DNA from: Cryptomeria japonica
Lineage: Eukaryota; Streptophyta; Pinopsida; Cupressales; Cupressaceae
Assembly: GCF_030272615.1 (NCBI RefSeq)
Contig: NC_081411.1
Span: 186,263,949 to 186,327,948, forward strand
Length of the DNA stretch: 64,000 nucleotides
Direction of reading: 5' to 3'
The notes beneath the pieces are model-generated. The model had not been told where the DNA came from. It was given only the letters and a program-made list of their open reading frames with translations, and did not search any database. Position numbers and translations under genes: made by a program. Shown here piece by piece: positions 22,655 through 35,053 of the stretch. Positions within the stretch are counted from its first letter, which is position 1. The number at the start of each line of letters is the position of its first letter.

Positions 22655-25648
22655 CTTTCAAACGGTATAACATTTTTTGAATCCGAAACATGCATCCTAT
22701 CCTATACTTCATCTACTACAGGGAAAAATTAAAAAAAAATTAAATTTCATAAGGTTTTGACCAAGTTAAGGTGGTCAGACGTAGGCGTTTCTGAATTTCT
22801 GAAAAGTTGTAGTAAAAAATTCATAAATAATTATTTACTTTAGAAAAAATTATAAAAAAATATGTGTCACATCTAGACATGAGTCTATTACTTATATTAT
22901 AAATATTATTAAAAAAATATTATGATTTGATTGTGATTAGGGTGGTCAGACATGCATCTACTTCTTATCTTTTTCCTGAAATTTTAGTACTACTACATTG
23001 AAATTTGAAATTCTCATCAAATAGGGATTTTTTTTTCAAAAAAAACTTGTAGCTTAGAAACTAAATTCAATTTTCTATAGATTCTCTTCTTACATATTTG
23101 AAAAATAATGTTCACAAGTTATTCAAATTTTCATGTCAAGTTGCATAAATCTGATTTTCTGAAATTTCATTGCCACTTAAGGGCATGTTTTGGCACACCA
23201 TGATCCTGCACATACCCTGAATTTGTCCTTGAACTCTGCATCAAGCAACCAACATCAACACACATAACTCTAATATCAACTACCAACACTCTGTCTCAAT
23301 CTCAGCGTAGCTCTTCTTCTCTTCTCTTTATTGAACCTCACTAATTATTCTTGAATTAGTATTCTCCATAATATACTTCCCTTGTATCTCTCACTCACTT
23401 CTTCCTCTACTACACACCTCAAACTGATGCAAAGCATCTATGACAAACCATAAAACCTTCATTCAAGGATAGACTTTAAACTTGAATCAAGAGGCATATA
23501 AAAAGAATAAACATTCTTCTCAACTCCAAACCAATTTCAAAGGTTATATTACATCCCTACAGACCTTCATTCAATATTTCAGATCATAATTTTCACCATA
23601 GCATGAGAGAACAAATTCTTATTTGCCATGAAATACCCTAGTTCAGGATTTCATCCCTTAAAAACTGTTTTCACCAAAATAATCACAAAATATTCAATTC
23701 TTAACAAAATCAAGTAAGAGAAAAATCACCGAAAAGATGATTCAGAGACCTTTCCAAAACATATATCCTTTCTTCATTATGATCCCTCATGTGACTACAC
23801 CAAATGTTGCAACCGGACTGCTACTTCCTTCACCAGTTTGCCTTTCACCATGAACTGTAACAAATAGTCACTAATAACTTTTTAAATATTGTATCTAAAT
23901 AAAATCTCTTCAGTCAAACTTTATATTACTAAGTTAAACAAGGTCTCTCCAAATTTCATCCAGATCCAATGCTTGACTAAAAAGTTATGAGCAGTTTTCC
24001 AAAAACGGGTAACCCTTGGCAGGGTTTTGACAATTATTGTAAAAACAAACATATCTTGCCAAATACTCCACAAAAATGCATAAGAAATGATTCATCTGAA
24101 AGATATTTCATTAATATATCCATTCCAAAAACTCTACATATAAAAATATACCAAATTTGATCCTCCATGGATCCATGACAGTCACAGATTCCTTAAAACC
24201 TTATGACAGTTTGAGGGTTTGATGGATAATCTTTGTCAACTCCCCTCCAAACTGCTCTACCCTCTTGATTTCGACCAAACATGGTTTTATAAACTATTTC
24301 CAACTACTTCATAACTACTCTAACAACCTCATAACCAATAGATTTTATTTTTACACTTTTGTTGCACTTTTTGGCAATGTTGCAACTTGGTAATTTTTAC
24401 AATTTTTGCATTTTTGACATAAATGACTCTAACCCTTACATGGACACTTTTAACACTTCAAGATGGACCATGATATCTTTGGAAAAAATGGCTCATTTAG
24501 CCTTACATATTATGATTCACTAGACTCAAATAACCTAAATACATTATGAATGACTCAAATACAATAAAATTGCTCATATTATGATTTTTAACCTCCTGGT
24601 ATGCTTGTGTGCTTAGGTGCCTCTGCACCACAAACATGCACATCCTTATATACAAGATAGATCATCAAATCTTAAACCAAGTCGGTTTGAATCAAGATAT
24701 ACTTTCTAAACCAAAAATACACACATTGATCCACTCCAAGAGCGAAAGGAGACCAAAACACATCTTCCAAATATCAATTCACTGATCCATAATCACTTGA
24801 ATATAACCAACAACATATCCACATGCTATGCATCCATATAATCAATCAATGATCAAGAACATACTTTCCAATATAAATAACTCAAATCCAAATCTTCACA
24901 TGCTACGATGAGACCCATAACATATCAAACACGCTTCCAAAAACCATATTCGGACCTAAGGATAGGTCAAACATAGAATCTCACAACCAGCAATGATCAA
25001 TACCACAAAACCTAAAGAAAAAGATGTTTCTAGACAACAGAACCATCATATCCATGATACCGAAACTATATCCAATGAAGATAACAATAACACTCAACAC
25101 GAGAAATAGATTCTAGAACCAAGCACTTCTGAAACAAACAATAGAACAACTACAATATCAACAACACAACAAGATAACTCTGCACCACAGGCATTTCAAA
25201 CAATTGACATTAGGAACCAACCTAAAACAAGAAGTTTGACATCAATGACAACCACATCAACACATACTTTCAATAGTTTTGGCCCCTTTTTACTCCAAAT
25301 ATAATGTCACCCATTGACACCATTGGGTGGCCCCCATCCTGGGGTTGCCTTCCCCCAGTTTTTGAGTTGCTAGTCCTATTTCTGGAGAACCAGGGCATGG
25401 AGCACCTTGGTCCTGGACTAGGGCATTGCAAACTGCATTGGTCCCCCTTAAACAAGACTCAATTTGAATCCCTCCCAGATGGATTTTGGTCATTGTGGCT
25501 ACACTTGACAATTGGAGGTTGGCTTAATCAGTAATTTGCCTAGGGAACCCTATATAAAAACATCCTATCAATTTATTTTGATAGACATTGTCTATCCATA
25601 ATATTCATGCATCCATCAACCATTCATCATCTAGCATTCTCATGCATA
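22655..25648. other. Non-coding stretch, no gene recognised
   Basis: About 3 kb of AT-rich sequence without a supported reading frame. Two short similar segments, aaggtggtcagacgtaggcg (near 22769) and agggtggtcagacatgcat (near 22939), are noted. Positions 25370-25420 (accagggcatggagcaccttggtcctgg) resemble the hairpin motif of the neighbouring gypsy LTRs, and a TATA-like ctatataaaaac lies near 25550. This part may be an old, unrecognised LTR, with low confidence. Confidence 0.5.
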
Positions 25649-25653
25649 CAAGA

Positions 25654-25989
25654 TGTTAGCGCAACTTTGCAGTCTGTTATCTTCGTAATTCGCAGAGAGA
25701 CTCTTGCTCATGAATAAGCTAACAAAGGAGTTATAGATTTTTAACTTCCTCTACCTACTTCAGTTCCATTTCAACATTTCATGGAGTTAATTGTTGATCT
25801 TCAGAAATTTCATGCATCTCATGCATAATTTCTACTCTTGTGATCTATATATCATTTTTAATCATACAAATTTGTTATAATGAAAATGGTTGATGAGTTC
25901 TTTATTCTAATTTTCTTTGCAAGTTTTGCTCTTTTACTTTCTTGCTAGATCTTTTCTCTATTTTGCAAGATTAGCTGCAAAATTTTACA
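25654..25989 (+). repeat. 5' LTR of the short element (336 bp)
   Basis: Nearly identical to 26891-27119 plus 34942-35048. Starts TGTTAGCGCAACTTTG and ends AAAATTTTACA, followed at once by the primer site. Confidence 0.95.
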
Positions 25990-26001
25990 TGGTATCAGAG
26001 C
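25990..26001 (+). promoter_or_regulatory. Primer binding site, initiator-Met tRNA
   Basis: TGGTATCAGAGC abuts the LTR end with no gap and is an exact match to the common plant Copia primer site. Confidence 0.95.
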
Positions 26002-26890
26002 CTGAAGCTAGAAGGAAGGAGCACAACAATTATTTGTTGTCAGATTTATGAAGATTACCATCACCATGGAAGCTGACGTCTATTTCTAGATTCATGCATA
26101 TTATTTCCCTAATTTTTGCATGCTCCTTGCTATTTTTTTTCTATATTGATTCTTTAAAATTGTGTGTGCTTTGCAAGCACCGTGTGATGAAGATCTGGAA
26201 AATTTGGGGCTTTGTAAAAATTAAACTTTTAGAAAGTTTATATGGGGTTTTGCTTAATGCATTTAGTCTAGGTTTATTTCAATAAGTTTCCTAAATAAAT
26301 AGAAGATTGAAGTTGCTACGCACTCTTCCTTCAATTGACAGTCAAAAGTATTATTTTGTTCTAAATTCCTATCTACATGAGATTCCAATGTTGCAACTTT
26401 GTTTGCTCCTAGAGATTCTTTCTAGTAGGGTTCTACATGATATTCTAGAGTCGCATCCCCGAGTGCTTCCAGAGTTTCTTTCTAGTGGGACATTATTGAG
26501 CAATGGATATATAATGACATCATCCCAACCGGAGGTCATCTTTGTACTTCCTCAGTTTGGAGCATATTTTTGTAGATTCATATCTTCCTATCTTCATATG
26601 ATCATCTTTTGTATTCAGAAACCGTGTACCTGTTTGCTCATCCATTTGAGCAATGTAGATTATGTACAACTGCATTTTCAAAGTATCCCAGAGGTACTCA
26701 TGCAGTGATTTCTATGATTTTGTACAATCCTATTGCAGTGTGGATTTGTTTGTAGTTTGCATCTTTCTTCTTAAGTTCGAATAATGGTTAGGAGTTTTCT
26801 CCTTTCTTCTTTGTAATTGGGTTCCTAATCAGGCTTTATTTCCAAAACCCATATTTCTCATATCTCTCCTTAGTTAGGCTTAAGGGGGGG
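26002..26890 (+). other. Internal region of the short element, non-coding
   Basis: No gag, protease or polymerase motif. An ATG near 26067 opens only a few codons. The ORF at 26307-26708 has no recognisable domain and is probably chance. The region ends in the purine tract taaggggggg before the 3' LTR. Confidence 0.75.
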
Positions 26891-27119
26891 TGTTAGCGCA
26901 ACTTTGGAGTCTGTTATCTCCATAATTTGTGGAGAGACTCTTGCTCATGCATAAGCTAACAAAGGAGTTATAGATTTTTAACTTCCTCTGCCTACTTCAG
27001 TTCCATTTCAACATTTCATGCAGTTAATTGTTAATCTTCAGAAATTTCATGCATCTCATGCATAATTTATGCTCTTGTGATCTATATATAATTTGTAGTC
27101 ATACAAATTTGTTATAATG
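26891..27119 (+). repeat. 3' LTR of the short element, first part
   Basis: First 229 bp of the 3' LTR, ending in taatg, the target site used by the gypsy insertion. The remaining 107 bp are at 34942-35048. Confidence 0.95.
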
Positions 27120-28376
27120 TGTAACGTCCTAAAATTGCGACACTTGCAATTTCAACTGCATTTTGGGTCTTCACGATGGCGATGCTACATGGAACCTGAA
27201 TGGAGACCCCGAAACTTGTTCATGACACCAAAAACTGCATTTTTTAGCACCCTGGCCTGACCCTCCTTGCACCCTGTTGTCCCTGGAGGTGGGACCATGG
27301 TGCCCAGTGCCCTGGTCCTTCAGGACCATGGCGCCCAGTGCCCTGGTCCCTCAGGACCATGGCGCCCAGTGCCCTGGTCGCTGGCCCTATTTTAGGCCCC
27401 GTCTCTTATGGGGTGTCGGGTCTTTAAGTTTGCAAATTGGAAAATAACCTTTCTAGGTCGACCCAAGGTCGGAAAAATTAGTCTATCAACCCTAATTGAC
27501 AAGTATATAAACTACTTTTCCTCTCCTAGAAAGGGGAGATGGAAAAGAGGCGAAAGCGATATTCAAACATTCAAACATTCAAGCATTCAAGCATTCAAGC
27601 ATTCCTTTAAGCAATTGATCATTCTAAGTCTCCATTCAAGGCTAAGTGTTGCATTCAAGACAAGGATTCAACCATTGAAGAGGAGATCACATACAACATA
27701 CAACATACAACAACATTTACACCTTCGCGTGTAAGAATACAAACATTCTTACAACAAGGTATTAGTACTTGATTACATTACAATCATTTACATTTACAGC
27801 ATTCTCATTTCTTGGTTAATTCCAAAACTGGGGTTTGACCTAAGGGCAAACTCCTAATCCCTAACCCCCCAATCATCCTCTCTTTTCTGTGTGTAGGTTG
27901 CAGGTACGCGGCTGTAATTGAAGATCTGGAATCCTTGTGCAGAGACGAACAGATCCCCCTTTGTTTCACGGATTTTTTGGAGGACCGTGTGCACACCGGG
28001 TGCCATCGTCCCGTCAACTTTTGCTCAAATTTGTAGGACAGCATCATCTTGACATTTTACTGCTAATTCTAGGTCCGCAGCTTCATCCTATATTCCTATC
28101 TCTGTTTATAAGCGAATCTTTCTCACTTTACATGCATTCCTAGCTCAATCCTTCTATCTACATTCTTTACAAAAGAGGGTAGCCTTGCTCTCTTAACCCT
28201 TGAAACTCATTTAGAATCCAATCTTGCATTGTGTGGGATTGGATCTTGTGGGTTTCAACCCCTCTTTTAAATGTAAAGTCTTCTCTAAGTGAAAACTGTC
28301 AACCCTAGTGACCTCCCTTCTCTCTCCTTGGAGTTGGAAAGGGGAGAGCAACTAGGGTTCGATTTTCCGCTTTACA
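27120..28376 (+). repeat. 5' LTR of the gag-only gypsy element (1257 bp)
   Basis: TATA box tatataa at 27504-27510. It carries three consecutive copies of a ~32-bp motif (GGACCATGG.GCCCAGTGCCCTGGTCC) at 27292-27380, against one in the 3' LTR, which accounts for most of the 71-bp length difference. A run of attcaagcattcaagc follows near 27570-27605. Confidence 0.93.
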
Positions 28377-28379
28377 TTT

Positions 28380-28398
28380 TGGTGAACCTGACGTGAAC
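28380..28398 (+). promoter_or_regulatory. Primer binding site of the gag-only gypsy element
   Basis: TGGTGAACCTGACGTGAAC starts three bases after the LTR end and has the TGG start needed to pair with a tRNA CCA end. The tRNA used cannot be named with confidence. Confidence 0.7.
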
Positions 28399-29556
28399 AT
28401 CCTTTCTGATTATTCATGGTTAGATCTGAAAATTAGATGCCTTGATTACATTTCCATGTTTGATCTTTTGCAAATTTTAGAGGTTAATTGCATAAAAACC
28501 CTAAATTTTCTTTTTAGTAATTGAGCTTGCGAAATGTTTAATTATTAATGCTTGTTTCAGATCTACCCTTCTATTACAAATTATCAATTCATATTGGTGC
28601 TTTAATTCTAAAAATTAAGTGGTTAAGTGTCAAAACCCTAATTTTTAAAACCCTCTTGATTCAACCTTTGACTGACAATTTCACTAATCAAAACATCTCC
28701 AAATCAGCTGTAACTGTGGATTCCACAACAAAATCATAATATCTTTCATCCCTAAAAATTTGGAAAAAAGTTGTGAGGACCATGTGAACCCCGAGCGCCA
28801 TTGTCCCCGACATTTTTTCCAAAATTTCGGGAGCTAGATCTTACTGTATTTTTCTGCTAAAATCCAGATTCTTGGCTGATTTTATCAATTCTAACACTTT
28901 CAAAATTAAAGTCAAAGTTGGTCTAGTGATTGCTTGGATTAAGGGTTCTAATCATTCAAAAATTGTTGAAATTGAAATTGTGTGTCAAAATTGTGTTTCT
29001 TACTGTCCTAAATCTGAAAAGTGTGTTGGCATCCATTCAAAATTTTAGTGCTTTATTCAAATTCTTGTAATTTGTGACTTTTGAAATTAAGTGTTTAATT
29101 ACACCAACTTTGATTTCCGCTTTCAAAATTGAATTTTGCATGAAATTGAGTCAACTTTTAAATTTAAAAACTTGCATTGCTTTTGGTATTCCCTCTAAAA
29201 TCATAAAATTCAAAATTTCAGTTTCCCTCTCTTTTTCAAAATTCAAATTTTGTATTTTTCAACAATCTTGGTAGGGTTCAATTTTGAGATTGCAACTTTA
29301 ATTTGGCCTATCTACAGATCATAAAATCATTCAATTTTTTCAGATTAGCTTTAAAATCATCATAACTTTCATCCCTGAAAATTTCGAAAAAAGTTGCAAG
29401 GACCGTGTGCACTCCGTTCGCCACGGTCCCTGACATTTTTTCTGAAATTTCGGTAGATTGTTCTGATTGCATTTAACAGCTTAAATCTGGGAGATTGGCT
29501 GATTTTATTGAAATTTTCTACCTCTAAATTCAAAATCTTCTCTCACTCTCTAGTGC
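28399..29556 (+). other. Long untranslated leader with two repeated hairpin motifs
   Basis: About 1.16 kb between the primer site and gag without a coding frame. Two segments (near 28780-28850 and 29395-29455) repeat a part of the LTR (near 27982-28040): aggaccgtgtgcac, then cgccacggtccc, then gacatttttt and aaatttcgg. The copy at about 29400 can pair GGACCGTG with CACGGTCC around a 14-base loop. Such leaders may carry dimerisation or packaging signals; that is inference. Confidence 0.6.
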
Positions 29557-32500
29557 ATGAGTTTTACAACAATAAGCCCTACTTACACTATTCCTGTTAG
29601 ACGAAGCCTTAGAATTAAGTCTTTCCAAGGTTTAATTACTGAGCAGATGGAACTTAATTTGAATAGCCTTTTTAACGAGGACACGGGTAATTCCTCTAAT
29701 CCTCCTAATGATGAAGAAGCTCTCCATGAGGTTTTTGTAGAACAACTTTCAAAATTGGATAACCAATTTGATGATTTTCAGCAATGGATGTCTCAAGAGT
29801 ATCCCGATAGTCAAGCTCTTTCATTAATTGAGGGTCTAAAATGTATGGTTCAAAGTGATAAGAATGGAATTGATATTTTGCGTGGTATTGCACACATTGT
29901 GGATTCGAATGTGATGCCTATGAAGAGTTGTGCTAAAACTTTAGGTTATACACAACCTCCTACTCAAGTCAATCATTCTATTCCTTTGACGACTTCTATT
30001 GCTAGCATACCTACCTTTACATCAAACATAATGACTACTTCTATACAAGACATTCCGCCTATGATCACCAGTCATGGGGGCAATCCTTCCTCTTAAATTA
30101 ACCCTCTTCCTTCATTCAATCCAACTTCTTCATTCATTCCTTCAATAAGTGTTCCTATTACATCTCCACAGATGAACATGACGCAAGGGGGCAATTCATT
30201 TAACCATTCCATTCCTCCTTGTAGTGCTCCTCTTTTCCAATCATCTCCTATGACTAAATATCATAGTGTCCCGCCACCTTACTCTCAATCAATACCTTCT
30301 TTCAATAACATAATACCTCCATCACAATCTAACACATCTAATATGAACTCCTCAACTAAAGCGACCATTAACAATCTTGCACAAACTGTCTCTTCTTTAC
30401 AGCAACAAATTGCCTCTATGAATCAATCTAAGTTTAGTGTGCCCACATTTGATGTTGCGAGCCCACTTTCTCTTGACATTGTTCGAGCTATCCCTCCTAA
30501 GCATGTTGAAATCCCACATTTGGAGCTTTATAATGGTAAAGGTGATCCTCTAACACATGTTAAGACTTTTCAAACAATATGTACCAATTTTGCTTATGAC
30601 CAAAGGTTGCTTGCAAAACTGTTTACTAGGACATTAAGAGATAAAGCCCTACAATGGTATTGCTCGTTGCCTTCTTATTCTATTACTTCTTTTGAACAAC
30701 TTGCAAATGCTTTTATTCAACAATTTCAAAACAATATAAGTCCTAAAGTTACTTTGATTGATTTAATGCATTGTAACAAGGTGTTAAAGAAAAAGTGATT
30801 GATTTCATTGGTAGATATAAGCATTTGTATGCTCAAATTTCTTTTCCAGTGCCTGACAATGATATTCAAAGAATCTTTATTTCTAATTTACAAAAAGATA
30901 TTCGAGACAAACTTCTGTTTTCTGAGTTTACTTCTTTCCAACAGTTGTGTGCAACTCTTCACAATTATCAACTGACTGTGAGTCAAATGGAACAAGCAAA
31001 TCCTATGGCTCCGAGTGATAAGGGTGATAGTAGTCAACAACCATTTGGGAAGTTTAAACCGAACAGAGAAACCATCAAGTTCAATGAAAACATCATCAAC
31101 AACAATGTGAATGCAGCATCAGGTGTGCCTCCTATTTCTAAATTTTTCAAGAAAGAAAGAAAGTTTACTCCTTTGAATGAATCATTGCATAGTATTATGA
31201 ATAAGTTATTGGAACAAAATGTGCTTAGTCTCCCTCCTATAAGGCAAATAGATCCTGCAAAGATTAATTCACCCTATTTTGATAACAAATCTTTTTGTTA
31301 ATTTCATCGTCAACCTGGGCATGATACTGAAAAATGTTTTGCTTTAAAGGGCAAAATTCAAGATTTGATTGATAATAATACTATCTCTATTTCTGGTGTG
31401 AATGATAAAGGCAACACATCTGTAGCTCCTCCTAACCAAACTCTTAAGATTTTTACTGATCCATTACCTTCTCATACCTCTAATGTGATTGAGACTAATG
31501 ATTCCTCTCTCTCATCTGATGGTCTTGTGTCTATGACTCCGAATGTGATTAACTTTGTAGAGCAGCAAGAAAACCCTAAAGAACCTTCCATCACATTTGA
31601 TTCTAGTGAAACTATTAGAGCACCTGATGGTCCTTTATACATAGTTGCAAAAGTCAAGAATACACCTTGCCGTGGAGTGCTTATTGACTCTTCTTGCATG
31701 GTTAATGTTATTACTGAAGAATTTCTTTTTACTTTACAATTGAATCAAGTGATCTATGACAAAACAGATGTGATTGTGAAATTATTTGATGCATTTTCTT
31801 CTCCTGCAATTGGTTCTATTACATTACCTATTGAGGTCCATAACAAATCCCTTGATGTGAACTTTTCTATTATTCCTTCATCCGAACAATTTCGTGTGAA
31901 GCTAGGCTATGCCTGGCTATCTTCCATGAAAGCTATTGCTTCTCCTATTCATAAATGTTTGAAATTCCCCTATAATGGTGAAGTTGTTACTATCAATCAT
32001 AGTCTCTTTAAACCAGCTGAAAGAACTTGTAGCGTTCCTATTGATTATTTTTGGCCTAAACAATTCCAATCTCTTCCTCCACGAAGTGATCATCTTTTCA
32101 AATCTTATCAAAAGTGGAAAACAGATATGATCCTATCTCTAAGTGAACCTAGAACACCCAAACTTGATATTCCTATCATTCTTGAGAAGGAAGTTCTTCC
32201 TTTGAAAGATAAAACTAATGTCTTTCCTCAAGAAGATTCCCAACCCATTCCTATGGATGTGACTATGTCTATGTCTAATAAACTTTCTAAAAGTAGGCCT
32301 ATACCTCCTCGTCATGATGGACTTGGTCTCCTTCCTAAACCAAATAGTCCTCCTTTATATGGAGCAGTTCCTCCTCCTTCCTTTTATGGAGAGAAGAGAC
32401 CTTCCTCTTCTCCTATTATCCAACCTAAGAGATCACATCCTAAACACCCAAGTGATAAGGATGAGAACATTCCTCCTCCTCAATCTTCTCCACTTCCTAC

Positions 32501-33005
32501 TAAGACTAGACGAAATCGTTCTGCGCATGAACACCGACGAAAGCGTTGTCTTAGAGCTCAGGCAGCTGCTTCTCAAACTTTGCAATCTCCAAAAACACCT
32601 TCAGCTAGTATTATTCCATTTTCTCCTCAGCCAGAGATTGAGCCAAAATCTCCTAAACATAAGATACATGATGATTTTGATCCTGTGCGAGTTAAAGATC
32701 CTATTTTCATAAATCTTGATGATGATATAGATGAAAATGTTATTCATGATGAAAATGTTACTTCTCTTGCTTCTGATAGTGAATATGAATATGTTGATGT
32801 TGATAACCATTTATCTAACAAATTTTCTAAAGCACTTATCCTAGCTCCTAGACAAGAACAACGTGGCTTGGAACATGAACATAGCCCTTGTTTGGATCTT
32901 GTGATAGCTCCATCTGCTGTGTTGAATGTTCCTCCTCTAGCGTGTTTCTTGCCTTCCCGAAATATTGATCAGCATGATTGGGGGGTAGATGACATGCTAG
33001 AATAG
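29557..33005 (+). pseudogene. gag-pro: Gypsy gag-protease polyprotein, two stops and one frameshift
   Basis: About 1150 codons from ATG 29557 to TAG 33003-33005. The N-terminus (residues 1-180) is acidic and Ser/Thr/Pro-rich. The Retrotrans_gag domain follows (HVEIPHLELYNGKGDPLTHV; DKALQWYCSLP; FIQQF), then an HX-type knuckle (FHRQPGHDTEKC). A protease-like domain comes next (VKNTPCRGVLID, flap-like region near 31800). Its expected DTG/DSG is DSS, so protease activity is doubtful. The C-terminal 350 residues are Pro-rich, then basic (RRNRSAHEHRRKR), then acidic. Breaks: TAA at 30094-30096, a one-base loss near 30781, and TAA at 31299-31301 inside the knuckle. No polymerase follows. Confidence 0.85.
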
Positions 33006-33735
33006 TTTTCATTAGCATAGCAAATTCTCTCCTCCTCTCTTTCGTTACTTCTTCTATATGTTATTCTCATTCTTCTATTTGTTGTCCTTAGTGTTGTCTA
33101 CTTGAGGACGATGCAAAGCATTGAGATCTCTTTTGGTCTCTCTCATGTTGACTCAAAAGACACATGTGTTCCCTTCTTCTAGGTGACCTTCCTTGATTGG
33201 GGAAAGAAGAACAATTATGCATACATACATATGATATACATGAATTATCATACAGCATACTGACCTCGAGGAAAGTGAAGTCACCTCATGCTTTGTGTTT
33301 TGTGTCTATTATCCTTGGGTTTATCTCACACTTGGGGGCTAAATCTTTGTGATAACGTGCTCCTTTCCCTTCTCATTTCTTATGTGTATCACTACCTTAA
33401 AGCAATCACCCCCATTGAGGCGTGTGCGATCGCTTTAATGTAGGGGGGCATACACCCCATCTATCCCTTTAGGATACTTGAAAATTTCTTGGCGAACTTA
33501 GCTTTGCCTTGAAAATTTTTGGTATTTCTCTTGCATGACTCATAGTGAGGGAACCTTACTACTGACAGTCATGGTTCTCCCTCGTCATCTTCCCTTTTAC
33601 TTTGTCAATCGAAGTCGTAAGATCCTTAGTCCACTGGGGGCTTGGTGTGTCTTGCCTCCTTGACATGGTGAAAGTCTTTCAATGATGTTTCCTTGTACTT
33701 TATCGGAAGTATGGGCGTATGCTTATACTCCTGCT
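33006..33735 (+). other. 3' untranslated region of the gag-only element
   Basis: No ORF. Contains 'cttgaggacgatgcaaagcattgagat' and several G-rich spots (tagggggg, actgggggct). It replaces the place where RT and integrase would lie in an autonomous element. Confidence 0.7.
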
Positions 33736-33750
33736 AAAGTGGGGGCTAAA
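33736..33750 (+). promoter_or_regulatory. Polypurine tract of the gag-only gypsy element
   Basis: AAAGTGGGGGCTAAA lies directly before TGTAACG, the start of the 3' LTR. Confidence 0.85.
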
Positions 33751-34936
33751 TGTAACGTCCTAAAATTGTGACACTTGCAATTTCGATTGCATTTGGGTCT
33801 TCACGATGGCGATGCAACACGGAACCTGAATGGAGACCCCGAAACTTGTTCATGACACCAAAAACTGCATTTTTTAGCACCCTGGCCTGACCCTCCTTGC
33901 ACCCTGCTATCCCTGGAGGTGGGACCATGGCGCCCAGCACCCTGGTCCCTGGCCCTATTTTGGGCCCGATCTCTTATGGGGCATTGGGTCTTTAAGTTTG
34001 CAAATTGGAAAATAATCTTTCTAGGTCGGCCCAATGTCAAAAAAATCATTCTATCAACCCTAATTGACAAGTATATAAACTACTTTTCCTCTCCTAGAAA
34101 GGGGAGATGGAAAAGAGGTGAAAGCGATATTCAAACATTCAAACATTCAAGCATTCAAGAATTCCTTCAAGCAATTGATCATTCTAAGTCTCCATTCAAG
34201 GCTAGGTGTTGCATTCAACACAAGGATTCAACCATTGAAGAGGAGATCACATACAACATACAACATACAACAACATTTACACCTTCGCATGTAAGAATAC
34301 AAACATTCTTACAACAAGGTATTAGTACTTGATTACATTACAATCATTTACATTTATAGCATTCTCATTTCTTGGTTAATTCCAAAACCGGGGTTTGACC
34401 TAAGGGCAAACCCCTAATCCCTAACCCCCCAATCGTCCTCTCTTTTCTGTGTGTAGGTTGCAGGTACGCGGCTGTAATTGAAGATCTGGAATCCTTGTGC
34501 AGAGACGAACAGATCCCCCTTCATTTCGCAGATTTTTCGGAGGACCGTGTGCACGTTGGGCGCCATCGTCCCGTCAACTTTCACTCAAATTTGCAGGACA
34601 GTATCATCTTGACATTTTACTGCTAATTCCAGGTCCGCAGCTTCATCCTATAGTCCTATCTCTGTTTATAAGCGAATCTTTCTCACTTTACATGCATTCC
34701 TAGCTCAATCCTTCTATCTACATTCTTTACAAAAGAGGGTAGCCTTGCTCTCTTAACCCTTGAAACTCATTTAGAATCCAATCTTGCATTGTGTGGGATT
34801 GGATCTTGTGGGTTTCAACCCCTCTTTTGAATGTAAAGTCTTCCGTAAGTGAAAACCGTCAACCCTAGTGACCTCCCTTCTCTCTCCTTGGAGTTGGAAA
34901 GGGGAGAGCAACTAGGGTTCGATTTTCTGCTTTACA
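33751..34936 (+). repeat. 3' LTR of the gag-only gypsy element (1186 bp)
   Basis: Matches the 5' LTR with scattered substitutions and only one copy of the ~32-bp GGACC...GGTCC motif (33922-33948). TATA box at 34072-34078. Ends GCTTTACA at 34936, followed by the taatg target duplication. Confidence 0.93.
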
Positions 34937-34941
34937 TAATG

Positions 34942-35048
34942 AAAATGGTTGATGAGTTCTTTGTTCTGATTTTCTTTGCAAGTTTTGCTCTTTTACTTTC
35001 TTGCTAGATCTTTTCTCTATTTTGCAGGATTAGTTGCAAAATTTTACA
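34942..35048 (+). repeat. 3' LTR of the short element, second part
   Basis: Continues the LTR broken at 27119: gaaaatggttgatgagttct to AATTTTACA, matching 25883-25989. Confidence 0.95.
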
Positions 35049-35053
35049 CAAGA

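Larger units (their letters stand above)
27120..34936 (+). mobile_element. Non-autonomous Ty3/gypsy element with gag-protease only
   Basis: 7817 bp with two LTRs (TGTAACGTCC...GCTTTACA), a primer site, one gag-protease ORF and a purine tract before the 3' LTR. No reverse transcriptase, RNase H or integrase motif occurs between the LTRs, so it must borrow them, like the TR-GAG class. Target duplication taatg (27115-27119 and 34937-34941). It inserted into the 3' LTR of the short element. The solo LTR at 21421-22654 belongs to the same family. Confidence 0.93.
25654..35048 (+). mobile_element. Short non-autonomous LTR element, 3' LTR split by a gypsy insertion
   Basis: Two 336-bp LTRs (TGTTAGCG...TTTTACA) flank about 900 bp of non-coding DNA, so the element itself was only 1573 bp. 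It has a perfect TGGTATCAGAGC primer site directly after the 5' LTR and a purine tract (taaggggggg) before the 3' LTR. The 5-bp target duplication is caaga (25649-25653 and 35049-35053). Size and lack of ORFs fit a TRIM-like element mobilised by an autonomous Copia. The gypsy element 27120-34936 lies inside its 3' LTR. Confidence 0.93.

Noticed and set aside
25990-26001. tRNA gene fragments at the primer sites
   Set aside because: Only 11-19 bases complementary to a tRNA 3' end; these are primer binding sites, with no cloverleaf around them.
26307-26708. 133-codon ORF in the short LTR element
   Set aside because: No domain, and hydrophobic composition; the size and layout fit a non-coding TRIM-like interior.
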